Shown one piece after another: positions 16,875-25,927 of a DNA stretch of 64,000 nucleotides. Below the pieces are notes generated by a model, which made no database searches, was not told the DNA's origin, and saw nothing but the letters and a program-made list of their open reading frames with translations. Made by a program: the position numbers and the translations under genes. Source of the stretch: Bradyrhizobium sp. CB1717 (GTDB taxonomy: Bacteria > Pseudomonadota > Alphaproteobacteria > Rhizobiales > Xanthobacteraceae); NCBI RefSeq assembly GCF_029714325.1, contig NZ_CP121666.1, forward strand, positions 7,161,001 through 7,225,000. Direction: 5' to 3'. Position 1 is the stretch's first letter. Each line of letters starts with the position of its first letter.

Positions 16875-17042
16875 TCAACGGCTTTTGATGGAAGCGCGAT
16901 GATTTCGTGAACGTGGCCATCGCCAGACGAGTGGACGCAGGCCGAACATGCCGGCCTTGAAGCCGTCCGACATCACCGAGCGGCAGGCAGCGTGGCACAC
17001 GCCCAGCCCGGCGAAGGCGAGGTAGACCACGTCAGCAATCAC
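16875..17042 (-). CDS. possible small protein coupled to the DUF1127 gene
   Basis: A GTG at 17042 overlaps the last eleven bases of the DUF1127 gene and opens a 55-residue frame (VIADVVYLAFAGLGVCHAAC then a basic tail ending SIKSR). The first half is hydrophobic enough for one membrane segment. There is no independent evidence beyond position and composition, so this is a tentative call. Confidence 0.3.
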   Translation of the reverse strand: MIADVVYLAFAGLGVCHAACRSVMSDGFKAGMFGLRPLVWRWPRSRNHRASIKSR

Positions 17043-17652
17043 GACAGTACCTCACCATCCGCTCGACGTCCGACCGGCCGCGGATGCCGAGATCGCGCAG
17101 TGTCCGGTCGTCGAGTTCCGTCAAGGCCGCAACGGCCCTCCTGATCTCGCGCTCCCGGCGCAAATGCGCCAGCAGAACCGTCAGCGTTTCACCGGCCGAG
17201 CCCAGCCAGCTCCAGCGCCGCTCCGGCTGCACGTCGAGCGGCAGGATGCGATCGAACTTGACGACATTGCCGGTGCTCAGGGTTCCGCGGCCATCGCCGT
17301 TCTGCACCGGCGTCGCCGGCTCGTCGGCTTCCGGGTACGGCTCCCACTCCCGCCGGGCTGCGAGGATCGCATGAACCGGCATGGCCGCGGACGGATGCAA
17401 CGCGGCGCCATAGAGGGCAAACCCTTCCATGAAAGCAAAGGCCACCGACCGCAACAGGCTGACCTGCGAGCCCGGCGCCGCTGCTTGCAGCGTCGGGGGC
17501 GAACGGGTCTCCGCGTGGCCCAGCCTCGCGGTACGGTCAGGACCGAGACGAGCCATGCCGCGGCCATCGGACCAAGCAACCCGCCCCTGCCCGCCGGGCT
17601 CCGCGTCAGCCGGCGGAACGGAACGGATCACACTGCGAGAATGCGTCTTCAT
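17032..17652 (-). CDS. DUF1127 domain-containing protein
   Basis: A 206-residue product starting MKTHSRSVIRSV, with GGGAG eight bases upstream of the ATG. The last 45 residues (from LRREREIRRAVAALTELDDR to the Cys-containing end) form a YjiS/DUF1127 domain with the conserved L-x-x-L-D-D-x-x-L-R-D-L-G-I core. The long N-terminal part is low-complexity and unassigned. DUF1127 proteins are small RNA-binding or stress-related factors in alphaproteobacteria. Two GTTACAG heptamers at 17702 and 17734 lie just upstream; the second is part of a vir-box-like 12-mer. Confidence 0.8.
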   Translation of the reverse strand: MKTHSRSVIRSVPPADAEPGGQGRVAWSDGRGMARLGPDRTARLGHAETRSPPTLQAAAPGSQVSLLRSVAFAFMEGFALYGAALHPSAAMPVHAILAARREWEPYPEADEPATPVQNGDGRGTLSTGNVVKFDRILPLDVQPERRWSWLGSAGETLTVLLAHLRREREIRRAVAALTELDDRTLRDLGIRGRSDVERMVRYCRDC

Positions 17653-17733
17653 CGTAAAATCTCCCACACGCTGTTCGTGGGAGGCAATCTGCGAGGCGGG
17701 CGTTACAGCGAAATCACCGTCATCGGCAAAGGG

Positions 17734-17745
17734 GTTACAGTTGCA
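17734..17745 (-). promoter_or_regulatory. vir-box-like site upstream of the DUF1127 gene
   Basis: On the minus strand this reads TGCAACTGTAAC, a match to TNCAACTGTAAC also found at 20123-20140 and close to the published Agrobacterium vir box TNCAATTGAAAY (two differences). It sits 82 bases upstream of the DUF1127 start. Binding by the neighbouring VirG-like regulator is an inference. Confidence 0.45.
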
Positions 17746-17837
17746 ATCCCGCCGCCGCGCTTCTGCCTGAGCATGACCTCTTCGGAAAGCCGCTGCGTCC
17801 TTTGCGCTGGCGCGACCCTTCGGGTCCGGACCATGCC

Positions 17838-18563
17838 CTAGAACGGTTCTACGGGAACCGCGAAGACATAGCCGACGCCGCGCTCGGTCTGGATGACGCG
17901 CGGCGCACTCGGATCGGCCTCCAGCTTGCGCCGCAGCCGCAGCACCTGAACGTCGATGCTGCGATCGAAGATGTCCTCATGGATACGGGTCGCCTGAAGC
18001 AGATGCTCGCGGGTCAGCGGGCGTTGCGGCGCCTCGAGGAAGGCCAGCAACAGGGCATACTCCCCCTTGCTGAGCGCGACCGGCGCTTCGCTGGGATCGA
18101 TGAGCTTGCGGCCGCGGCGTTCCAGCTTCCATCCGCCGAAGCGGTAGCCTCCGCGCTCGGGGTCGCGGGCGCGCGCGGCGCGGCCCATCTCCTGTCGCCG
18201 CAACACCGCCCGGACACGCGCCAGCAGTTCCCGCAGCGAGAACGGCTTGATGATGTAGTCGTCGGCGCCGAGCTCGAGCCCGACGATGCGGTCGATCTCA
18301 TCCGGGCGGTGACCGGTCGTGATGATGACGGGCACGTCTGAATGCGAGCGGATTTCCCGCAGCAGATCCAGACCGTCCTCTTGACCGAGGCGAAGATCGA
18401 GAATGATCAGGCTTGGCTGACTGGCTTCGAGATAGTGGTTCAGTTCAGACCTGCTGGACGCCGCCCTGGTCGGGACATTGTGCTCCTCCAGATATCTGAT
18501 CACCATCTGTCGCAAGGTGGGATCGTCGTCGACGACGACGATGTGGCCAACATCTGCAAGCAT
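17838..18563 (-). CDS. VirG-like OmpR-family response regulator
   Basis: The protein is 241 residues. The receiver contains VVVDDDP (acidic pocket), ILDLRLGQEDGLDLL with the phospho-Asp near 59, and IIKPFSLRELLARVRAVLR with the conserved Lys. The winged-helix DNA-binding domain includes ALSKGEYALLLAFLEAPQRPLTREHLL and DRSIDVQVLRLRRKLE with a terminal RGVGYVF hairpin. By eye it resembles VirG more than PhoB. It lies near the VirA-like kinase and in the same orientation, and is the likely partner. Vir-box-like sites at 17734 and 20123 are candidate targets. Confidence 0.9.
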   Translation of the reverse strand: MLADVGHIVVVDDDPTLRQMVIRYLEEHNVPTRAASSRSELNHYLEASQPSLIILDLRLGQEDGLDLLREIRSHSDVPVIITTGHRPDEIDRIVGLELGADDYIIKPFSLRELLARVRAVLRRQEMGRAARARDPERGGYRFGGWKLERRGRKLIDPSEAPVALSKGEYALLLAFLEAPQRPLTREHLLQATRIHEDIFDRSIDVQVLRLRRKLEADPSAPRVIQTERGVGYVFAVPVEPF

Positions 18564-18993
18564 ACTTCTCTCTCAAAATCTGTCGTCACCAACAGAGTCG
18601 CATCATAAGATTTGCAATCACTCGAATAGTACAGGGGACTGCCAAAACCTCGCTGTGCGCGACGGCGTCCATAACGCCTTGATGACGCTGTAAGCCGGTA
18701 TTTCTGCGGCCAACTGCGCTGGATATCGCAGACGTGAAGCATTGTGATCCCAGCTAATGCTACTTTTGAGCGATTCCAGTCTCCGCGCCTGCATGACTGT
18801 TCGCCGGTGACGAAGGGACTGTTCGACGTTGACGACGGGCCGCGTCGCTGACGGCGGCTCGACCCCCGTGCATCTTGCCGGGCGCAGCGTTGCCTGCAGC
18901 CGCGCTGCCATGCCCTCGCGTGTTCAGCGCGCACATGAGCCGCGAACGTACAGCCGGGCGAGACCGGCCGCACGGATCATTCGCCGGGATGCG
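18564..18993. other. gene-free stretch between regulator and cytochrome gene
   Basis: About 430 bases separate the VirG-like gene start from the 3' end of the di-haem cytochrome gene. Open frames here are arginine-rich shadows with no family resemblance and no ribosome site. I see no clear promoter motif, hairpin or RNA gene, although the regulator's promoter must lie in it. Confidence 0.5.
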
Positions 18994-19944
18994 TCAGGAG
19001 CGGGTCAGACCCACGAGATACTGATAGATCGCAGCGAGTTCGTCGTCGTCCATCCGCCCGATCGGCCGCCACGGCATCTGCTCGCCGAGCCGGTGTCCGT
19101 TCGGATCGACGCCCGTGCGCATGGTGGCGATGAACTGCGCCTGGCTCCAGTCCTTGACGACACCGAGATCGGGTCCGAGCGGCGGCAATTGTCCGGGCAC
19201 GCCGCCCGCGAGATCCTTGCCGTGACATTCACGGCAATCCTGATAGGACAGCAGGTACCTGCCATAGCGAGCTGTTGGCCCCTTCGGCGGCGCAATGATC
19301 ACACCGGTGAACACCGGCTTGGCATCCGGCAGCAGTCCGGCGCCGAGCATTGCCAGACCCAGCAGGCTGAAGCGATCCGGAGGCTCCGGCGTCTGCACGC
19401 CGCTCGCCGGCAGGCTGCGGATATAGGCGATCACGGCATGGGTGTCCTCGTCACTGAGCCGGCCGGCATTGGTGAAGGACATGATCGCGAGCCATCGCCC
19501 GCGCGCATCGACGCCATTGCGAATGGCGCGAAAGATCTGGCCGTCGGACCAACGCTTCAGCGCTCCGGCAGGGGTCAGATTCGCGGGCACGAAGGAGCCG
19601 ATGGGAAGCGGGAGGTCCCTGCCGACGTCGCCGCCACCCGACAGCACGCCGCTGTTCGAGTGACATCCGGCGCAGAAGCTGTCGGCGACCGCCCTGCCGC
19701 GGGCAATCCGCTCCGGTGTCGCCTCGACCTCGAGATAGGGGACCGGCGCGGAACGCGAGTGCTGCCTGACGATGCCGGCAGCCATCAGCGTGCTCACGCC
19801 GGACAGCGCAATGGCCGGCAGTGCCGCCAGAACCACCCCGCACCATTTCAACAGAGAATTCTTCGTCTGCCAGGCGCGAACGCCCGACCAGACCAGGAGC
19901 ACAACGACAGCGACCATTGCAGCCAGGGCGACAATATTCTGCAT
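18994..19944 (-). CDS. membrane-anchored di-haem cytochrome c
   Basis: A 316-residue protein with two N-terminal membrane segments (about 5-22 and 35-58) and two class I cytochrome c domains: CAGCH near 91 with a later YIRSLP block, and CRECH near 237 with MPWRPIGRMDDDELAAIYQYL carrying the distal Met. This arrangement suits an electron carrier facing the periplasm, as in alcohol dehydrogenase cytochrome subunits. No dehydrogenase gene is adjacent; the MauG-like peroxidase 2 kb away is a possible partner. Its upstream region contains a perfect GCGTTACA-AC-TGTAACGC palindrome at 20123. Confidence 0.85.
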   Translation of the reverse strand: MQNIVALAAMVAVVVLLVWSGVRAWQTKNSLLKWCGVVLAALPAIALSGVSTLMAAGIVRQHSRSAPVPYLEVEATPERIARGRAVADSFCAGCHSNSGVLSGGGDVGRDLPLPIGSFVPANLTPAGALKRWSDGQIFRAIRNGVDARGRWLAIMSFTNAGRLSDEDTHAVIAYIRSLPASGVQTPEPPDRFSLLGLAMLGAGLLPDAKPVFTGVIIAPPKGPTARYGRYLLSYQDCRECHGKDLAGGVPGQLPPLGPDLGVVKDWSQAQFIATMRTGVDPNGHRLGEQMPWRPIGRMDDDELAAIYQYLVGLTRS

Positions 19945-20122
19945 GGCGTTCTCCTCAAAAAATGCTGCCTCAACGAATTCGGCGCGGTCAAATTCGCGCG
20001 ATATCCCGACCGTCGATAATCAACTTCGACTCAAACCGCCGCTGAATGCCCGCGGCGCGCCAAACGGCGCCTTGCCGGATTACGAGCGCGGCATTACCGC
20101 CCCGTTTCACGAGCGACCGCTC

Positions 20123-20140
20123 GCGTTACAACTGTAACGC
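20123..20140. promoter_or_regulatory. perfect 18-bp palindrome, vir-box-like
   Basis: GCGTTACAACTGTAACGC has two 8-base arms around AC and contains TACAACTGTAAC, matching the site upstream of the DUF1127 gene. It lies in the 379-base divergent gap 19945-20323, about 180 bases from both the cytochrome start (minus strand) and the glycosyltransferase start (plus strand). Further GTAAC cores occur at about 20206 and 20240. Nothing else recognisable is present in this gap. Confidence 0.55.
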
Positions 20141-20323
20141 TTGCGCGACGGCACCATCCCGGCCGTTCGGCGCCGGCCTTGGCCGCGCCACGATGCGTTT
20201 CCGGCGTAACCATTCGGCGATCATCGGAAGCCTCGGTGTAACGGCGATCCCTTCAATTGCCTCTGCTCATCGACCGGCCGCCCTGTTGGCGACCGAGCAT
20301 CGATCATCAAGAGGTCATCTCCC

Positions 20324-21676
20324 ATGAAGATTCTTATCGCTTCGACGCCTGCGACGGGTCATCTCAATCCGATGCTGGCGATCACGCAGGTCCTCGTCGC
20401 CGAAGGCCACGAGGTTGCCTTCATGACGGGCACCGCCTTTCGTGCCCGCGTCGAGGCCAGCGGCGTCAAGTTCTTTCCGCTTCCGGAGGGGGCGGATTTC
20501 GATCCGAACGACGTCTTCGCCCTGGTCCCCGAGCTCAAGTCCATCCCGCCGGGACTCGAGTGGTTCCGCATTGCCTGCGAGCGCTTTTTCGTCGACGCCG
20601 TCCCCGCCCAGCACGAGGGCCTGCTGCAGGCGCTACGACAATTTCCCGCCGACATCATCGTCGGCGACGACATGCTGTTCGGCGTGCTGCCGATGCTGCT
20701 CGGACCACGCTCGCAGCGGCCGCCGATCGCGCTCTGCGGAACCTCGTTCCTGCACTGGGCGCGCGAGGACGGCGCGCCGAATTTCCTCGGCCTGCCGCCG
20801 GCACAGACCATCGAGCAGCGCGATCAATATGCTGCGAAGGCACGGGAGTTCGATGCGGCCGTCGATCAACCGGTGTCGCTGCGGCTGAACCGGGCCCTGA
20901 AGACCCTCGGCGTCGGGCCGATATCGATGCCGCTGTTCCATTCGGTGGTCGCGCTTGCCGATGCCTATCTGCAATTGTCCGTGCCGAGCTTCGAATTTCC
21001 CCGCGAGATCCCGTCGTCCGTGCATTTCGTCGGCACGCCGCCGATCATTGCCAACCAGGTCCCTCCGCCGCCATGGGCCGAGGATCTCGACGGTTCGCGC
21101 AAGGTCGTCCTGGTGACGCAGGGAACGGTGGCCAACCACAATTTCAACCTGCTGGTCGCCCCGACGCTGGCAGCGCTTGCCGACGAGCCCGACATCCTGG
21201 TGATCGCGACCGCAGGCGGCCGTCCGGTCAACGCCATCCCCGGCAAGGTCCCATCGAACGCGCGTCTCGCCCGCTATCTGCCGTTCGAATGGCTGCTGCC
21301 GAACGTCGACGTGCTCGTCACCAATGGCGGCTATGGCAGCGTCAACCAGGCCATGAGCTTCGGCATCCCGCTGGTCACAGCGGGATTGACCGAGGACAAG
21401 GCCGACGTCAACGCGCGGGTCGCATGGTCCGGCGTCGGCATCGACCTCGGGACCAACGAGCCGACGCCCGAAGCCATACGCAATGCGGTGCGGGCGGTGC
21501 TCGACCAGCCGCGGTATCAGCGGCGCGCGACGCAGATCGCGGACGAATTCGCCGAGATCGATACGCGCGCGGAGATCGTCCGGATCATTGGCGAGCTCGT
21601 GACCGACGAGACCGAGGTCTCACGCCTGCGCGCGACCGCTGCGAGCCAGGGGCGGCGTGCCGGCCGGCGCGCCTGA
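20324..21676 (+). CDS. GT1-family (UDP-glycosyltransferase-like) glycosyltransferase
   Basis: The protein is 450 residues. The N-terminus MKILIASTPATGHLNPMLAI is typical of the GT1/UGT fold, with the catalytic-type His at position 13. The C-terminal nucleotide-sugar domain contains VVLVTQGTVAN, RYLPFEWLLPNVDVLVTNGGYGSVNQAM and GIPLVTAGLTEDKADVN, close to the plant/macrolide glycosyltransferase signature. A lipophilic acceptor such as a macrolide, carotenoid or flavonoid is typical for the family; the actual acceptor is unknown. AAGAGG precedes the start. An MFS of the drug-resistance type follows, so glycosylation plus export of one compound is conceivable. Confidence 0.88.
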   Translation: MKILIASTPATGHLNPMLAITQVLVAEGHEVAFMTGTAFRARVEASGVKFFPLPEGADFDPNDVFALVPELKSIPPGLEWFRIACERFFVDAVPAQHEGLLQALRQFPADIIVGDDMLFGVLPMLLGPRSQRPPIALCGTSFLHWAREDGAPNFLGLPPAQTIEQRDQYAAKAREFDAAVDQPVSLRLNRALKTLGVGPISMPLFHSVVALADAYLQLSVPSFEFPREIPSSVHFVGTPPIIANQVPPPPWAEDLDGSRKVVLVTQGTVANHNFNLLVAPTLAALADEPDILVIATAGGRPVNAIPGKVPSNARLARYLPFEWLLPNVDVLVTNGGYGSVNQAMSFGIPLVTAGLTEDKADVNARVAWSGVGIDLGTNEPTPEAIRNAVRAVLDQPRYQRRATQIADEFAEIDTRAEIVRIIGELVTDETEVSRLRATAASQGRRAGRRA

Positions 21677-21779
21677 TCGCTGCCGTTCGAGGGAATGATG
21701 GAGCGCGGCGCGACCGCGCTCCATTGCCTCGTGAAACTTCGCCACACGTCTTCGGATCGTTGCCTTGGGATCGTCGTCC

Positions 21780-23030
21780 ATGCGGATCGAACCAGATACC
21801 TTTGCATTCACGGTGCTGCTCGGCACTCTCGCGGCCATGCCGTATTCCGGCATCGACATCAATCTGCCGGCACTGGCAGCCACCGGCGCCACGCTGGGCA
21901 CGAGCGCCTCGGAGGTCGGGCTGACGATGAGCGCCTTCATGCTCAGCCTCGCGACGGCGCCGCTGATCTACGGACCGGTCTCCGACCGCCTCGGCCGCAA
22001 GCCGGTCCTGGCATTCGGACTCGCATTGTTCGTCGCCGCCAGCATCAGTTGCGCGCTTGCCACCTCGCTGCCGCTTCTGTTGGTGTGCCGCTTCTTCCAG
22101 GGGATCGGCGCTGCCGCGACGGCTATGACCTTTGCCATCATTCGCGATCTGTCCGACGGCAACGCCGCGCGCGGCAAGATCGCCAACGTCATGGTCGCGG
22201 TCAACGTCGCGACCGTGATCGCGCCGACGGCCGGCGCCGCCCTGCTGGCGGCGGCCGGCTGGCGATCGATTTATGCGACCCAGGCCGCTATCGGCTTCAT
22301 GCTGCTGGTGGTGGTGATGTTTCGCTTCGCCGAGACCGCGACGCTCGCACCTTCCGCGCGCCTCGTTCGGTCCGCCGTGACCGACAGCTACCGCCGGGTG
22401 CTGACCCATCCGGTGTCGTTCGCCTATATCCTGGTGGGCGCCGCGGGCGGCGCGACGGTGTTTGCCTATGTCACCGGCGCCTCGCTGTTCTTCGTCGGCG
22501 CCGTCGGGCTCTCGCCCGCGCAATACGGACTGATCTTCAGTGCCTGCTCGGCCTCCGTGATGGGCGGCGCCTTCCTCGACGGCCAGCTCGGCCGGCGCGG
22601 GATATCCTCGCACCACATGCTCGCGACCGGGCTGACGCTGTCGTCGGGGGCCAGCGTCGCCCTGCTCGCGATGACGATGGCCGGCTGGATGCCGACGGCC
22701 TTCGTCGTCGTGCTGCTGATGGCGGTGGCCCTCGGCTTCGGACTGAGCGTGCCGAACGTGATGAGCGCGACGATGCAGCACCTCCCCGACATCGCCGGCG
22801 CCGTCAGCGCGGCGGCCGGGAGCATTCAACTGATCGCAGGTGCCCTATCGAGCGGACTGGTGGCGGCGCGCTTCGACGGACGGACCGCGCTGTCGATGAC
22901 GACGGTCATGGCTGCGTCGTCGCTCCTCGCCCTGGGTCTTTATCTTCTGGTCGCGCGTCCCGCCGACCGTCGCCTGCAATCGCGGACGATCGAGGCCGGC
23001 GCGGCAATCCGGAGCCCGACCCACTCCTGA
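21780..23030 (+). CDS. Bcr/CflA-like MFS drug-efflux transporter
   Basis: The product is 416 residues from MRIEPDTFAFTVLLGTLAAMPYSGIDINLPALAA. Twelve hydrophobic segments are visible. The motif YGPVSDRLGRKPVLAFGLALF near residue 65 (GxxxDRxGRKxxL) and the first-helix pattern with acidic/IxLP residues are those of the Bcr/CflA drug:H+ antiporter subfamily. It would export a toxic or natural compound across the inner membrane. It begins 100 bases after the glycosyltransferase gene in the same direction and may be cotranscribed with it. Confidence 0.87.
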   Translation: MRIEPDTFAFTVLLGTLAAMPYSGIDINLPALAATGATLGTSASEVGLTMSAFMLSLATAPLIYGPVSDRLGRKPVLAFGLALFVAASISCALATSLPLLLVCRFFQGIGAAATAMTFAIIRDLSDGNAARGKIANVMVAVNVATVIAPTAGAALLAAAGWRSIYATQAAIGFMLLVVVMFRFAETATLAPSARLVRSAVTDSYRRVLTHPVSFAYILVGAAGGATVFAYVTGASLFFVGAVGLSPAQYGLIFSACSASVMGGAFLDGQLGRRGISSHHMLATGLTLSSGASVALLAMTMAGWMPTAFVVVLLMAVALGFGLSVPNVMSATMQHLPDIAGAVSAAAGSIQLIAGALSSGLVAARFDGRTALSMTTVMAASSLLALGLYLLVARPADRRLQSRTIEAGAAIRSPTHS

Positions 23031-23192
23031 GCCGTTCGACTGGCGGCGCACACCCGCTATGGCAGGTCCCTGGTCTGCGCTCTGCAACCCTTTGAACATG
23101 CTGCGGCAATGCACCCCCAAGGGGCGCATCCGCCGCCGTGCCCAGCCCGTGCGCTTGACGCATCGCGTCCGCGCAGGTCTAATGAACACATA

Positions 23193-23217
23193 GAACAATT
23201 GTTCGCATTCCGAACAA
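23193..23217. promoter_or_regulatory. overlapping GAACAA/TTGTTC operator
   Basis: GAACAATTGTTC (23193-23204) is a perfect 12-base palindrome, and TTGTTCG-CATTC-CGAACAA (23199-23217) is a second perfect inverted repeat sharing the middle half-site. Three half-sites therefore sit 62 bases upstream of the symporter start. GTTCGCATTCCGAAC resembles sites of IclR-type repressors; no such regulator is in the window, so the assignment is tentative. Confidence 0.65.
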
Positions 23218-23278
23218 CACAAATCTGCGCAAGGCGGGCTCACAACACCGCATCCGCGTCACCGAGGAAACATCACCG

Positions 23279-24712
23279 ATGCAAGCCATCCTCAATGGCG
23301 ACAGCACGCTCATCGTCGCGATGATCGTCGTCTACATCGCATTCACATCCTGGCTCACGCTCAAGCTGCGCAGCCGGACGAGCGACCAGTTCATGACCGC
23401 CGCCCGCGCCATGCCGGCCGTGGTCGTCGGCGTGCTGATGATGTCTGAATTCGTCGGCGCCAAGTCGACGGTCGGCACGGCGCAGGAAGCGTTCCAGTCG
23501 GGCATGGCGGCGGGGTGGGCCGTGCTCGGCGCCTCGATAGGCTTCCTGCTGTTCGGCCTGTTGATGGTGAAGAAGCTCTACAATTCCGGCGAATACACCA
23601 TCTCGGCGGCGATCGCGCAGAAATACGGCAAGTCGACCATGCTCACGGTGTCCGTGATCATGATCTACGCGCTGCTGCTGGTGAACGTCGGCAATTACGT
23701 CAGCGGCGCGGCCGCGATCGCCACCGCGCTGCATGTCAGCCTGCCGGTCGCGATGTGCATCATCGCGGTGGTCTCGACCTTCTACTACGTGTTCGGCGGC
23801 TTGAAGGGCGTCGCCTGGGTGACGATCCTGCACAGCGCCTTCAAGGTCGTCGGCATCCTCATCATCTTCGCGGTCGCGATGTCGCTGACCGGCGGCATCG
23901 CGCCGATCCAGGCCAAGCTGCCGGCCTATTACTTCACCTGGGACGGCAAGATCGGCTTCACGACCATCTTCGCCTGGACCTTCGGCACGGTCGGCGCGAT
24001 CTTCTCGACGCAGTTCATCGTGCAGGCGATCTCCTCGACCCCGAGCGCGGACGACGCCCGCAAGGCGACGTTCTATGCGGCGGCGTTCTGCCTGCCGCTC
24101 GGCTTCCTGCTAGCCCTGATCGGGGTCGCCGCGAAATATCTCTACCCCGACATGAACAGCCTCTACGCGCTGCCGGTGTTTTTGGAGAAGATGCCGCCGC
24201 TCGCTTCCGCCTTCGTGACGACCTCGCTGGTCGCTTCGATCTTCGTCAGCGTCTGCACCGTCGCGCTCGCGATCGCCTCGCTGGTGGTGCGCGACTTCTA
24301 CGTCCCCTATTGGAAGCCGACGCCGGAGCGCGAATTGAAGATGACGCGCGTGTTCTCGGTGGTGATCGGCATCGTGCCGCTGGTGTTCGTGTTCTTCATT
24401 CCGGAGATCCTGAAACTGTCGTTCTTCACGCGCGCGCTGCGGCTGTCGATCACCATCGTGGCGATGATGGGCTTCTACCTGCCGCTGTTTGCCAGCAACC
24501 GCGGCGCCACCGCCGGCCTGATCGGCGCGGCGGTCTCGACCACGGTCTGGTACATGCTCGGCAACCCCTTCGGCATCGACAACATGTACATCGCGGCCGC
24601 AACGCCGCTGGTGGTGATGGCGATCGAGCGCATGGTGCTGGGCCGCGCTCCCAGTCCCGCGGCGTCGCAGCCGGCGCAACCCAATGCATTCGTGGAAAGG
24701 ACTTCGACATGA
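23279..24712 (+). CDS. sodium:solute symporter (SSS) family transporter
   Basis: A 477-residue protein with about thirteen hydrophobic segments and the SSS family landmarks: an N-terminal helix followed by RTSDQFMTAARAMPAVVVGVLMMSEF, the YYVFGGLKGVAWVTILHSAFKVVGI block in helix 5, and the STQFIVQAISST region of the sodium site. It should import an organic solute with Na+. It is the first gene of an operon with the BNR sialidase-like protein (ATGA overlap) and an SDR, so the solute may be a sugar acid or sialic-acid-like compound; this is inference. Confidence 0.88.
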   Translation: MQAILNGDSTLIVAMIVVYIAFTSWLTLKLRSRTSDQFMTAARAMPAVVVGVLMMSEFVGAKSTVGTAQEAFQSGMAAGWAVLGASIGFLLFGLLMVKKLYNSGEYTISAAIAQKYGKSTMLTVSVIMIYALLLVNVGNYVSGAAAIATALHVSLPVAMCIIAVVSTFYYVFGGLKGVAWVTILHSAFKVVGILIIFAVAMSLTGGIAPIQAKLPAYYFTWDGKIGFTTIFAWTFGTVGAIFSTQFIVQAISSTPSADDARKATFYAAAFCLPLGFLLALIGVAAKYLYPDMNSLYALPVFLEKMPPLASAFVTTSLVASIFVSVCTVALAIASLVVRDFYVPYWKPTPERELKMTRVFSVVIGIVPLVFVFFIPEILKLSFFTRALRLSITIVAMMGFYLPLFASNRGATAGLIGAAVSTTVWYMLGNPFGIDNMYIAAATPLVVMAIERMVLGRAPSPAASQPAQPNAFVERTST

Positions 24713-25923
24713 TCGTCGCGACCGAGATCGTGAGCTCCGACATCGAGATCGCCGCCGACGGCATCCTTCGCCAGGCCGCCGGCGATCCCGACCGGTTCGA
24801 CGCCTTCATCCCCTCGCCTTGCGTGCAGAACCACGCCGCCAATCTGATGCCGCTTGCAAACGGCGATCTGGCCTGCGTCTGGTTCGGCGGCACGCAGGAG
24901 GGCATGTCGGACATCTCGGTCTATTTTTCACGCCTGCCCCGCGGCGCCACGCAATGGTCTCGGGCTGAAAAGCTGTCGGACGATGCGGGACGCTCGGAGC
25001 AGAACCCTTTGCTGTTTCCCGCCCCCGACGGCACGCTGTGGCTGATGTGGACGGCGCAGCTCGCGGGCAACCAGGACACCGCCCTGATCCGCCGCCGCCT
25101 CTCCCGCGACCATGGCAAGAGCTGGGGCCCGATCGAGACGCTGTTTCCCGAGCATCACGGCCGCGGCACCTTCATCCGCCAGCCGATCGTGGTGCTCGAC
25201 AATGGCGACTGGCTGCTCCCTGTGTTCTACTGTCACAGCACGCCGGGCCGGAAATGGAACGGCGACGAGGACACCAGCGCGGTGAAGATCTCGTCGGATG
25301 CCGGCAAGACCTGGCGCGATGTCGACGTGCCCGGCAGCCGCGGCTGCGTGCATATGAGCATCGCGCGGCTCGACGACGGCTCGCTGCTGGCCCTGTTCCG
25401 CAGCCGCTGGGCGGACAACATCTACCAGAGCAGGTCCTCCGATCACGGCCGCACCTGGTCGGCGCCAACGCCGACCGTGCTTCCCAACAACAACTCCTCG
25501 ATCCAGCTCACGCGGCTCGACAACGGGCATCTCGCGCTCGTCTTCAACGATTCCAGCGCCAAGGACGCGACCGGGCGCCGCCTTTCGCTGTACGACGAGA
25601 TCGAGGACGACCTGCCGCCGGTGCTCGCCGGCGACGGCAGCAAGGCAGACGGACGCACCGCGTTCTGGGGCGCGCCGCGGGCGCCGATGACGCTGGCGGT
25701 CTCCGCCGATGGCGGACGGAGCTGGACCAGGCGCGATGTCGAGACCGGCGACGGCTATTGCATGACCAACAATTCGCGCGACCAGACCAATCGCGAGCTG
25801 TCCTACCCGTCCGTCAAACAGACCGCCGACGGCGCGCTCCACATGGCCTTCACCTTCCATCGCCGCGCCATCAAATATGTCCGCGTGACCGAACCATGGG
25901 TGACGCGCGCCGCACGGGGCTGA
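24709..25923 (+). CDS. BNR-repeat sialidase-like glycoside hydrolase
   Basis: The product is 404 residues. Four Asp-box motifs of the SxDxGxxW type are visible: SRDHGKSWG, SSDAGKTWR, SSDHGRTWS and SADGGRSWT, the beta-propeller hallmark of sialidases. FGGTQEGMSD near 63 and IRQP near 150 are in the positions of active-site elements in GH33-like enzymes. There is no signal peptide, so it should act in the cytoplasm on an imported molecule. The ATG at 24709 overlaps the symporter stop. No sialic-acid lyase, kinase or epimerase is nearby, so the substrate may not be sialic acid. Confidence 0.85.
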   Translation: MIVATEIVSSDIEIAADGILRQAAGDPDRFDAFIPSPCVQNHAANLMPLANGDLACVWFGGTQEGMSDISVYFSRLPRGATQWSRAEKLSDDAGRSEQNPLLFPAPDGTLWLMWTAQLAGNQDTALIRRRLSRDHGKSWGPIETLFPEHHGRGTFIRQPIVVLDNGDWLLPVFYCHSTPGRKWNGDEDTSAVKISSDAGKTWRDVDVPGSRGCVHMSIARLDDGSLLALFRSRWADNIYQSRSSDHGRTWSAPTPTVLPNNNSSIQLTRLDNGHLALVFNDSSAKDATGRRLSLYDEIEDDLPPVLAGDGSKADGRTAFWGAPRAPMTLAVSADGGRSWTRRDVETGDGYCMTNNSRDQTNRELSYPSVKQTADGALHMAFTFHRRAIKYVRVTEPWVTRAARG

Positions 25924-25927
25924 GGTC

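Noticed and set aside
18618..18911. 97-codon minus-strand frame in the gap upstream of the VirG-like gene
   Set aside because: Arg-rich, no ribosome site and no resemblance to known families; the cysteine and tryptophan placement looks random.
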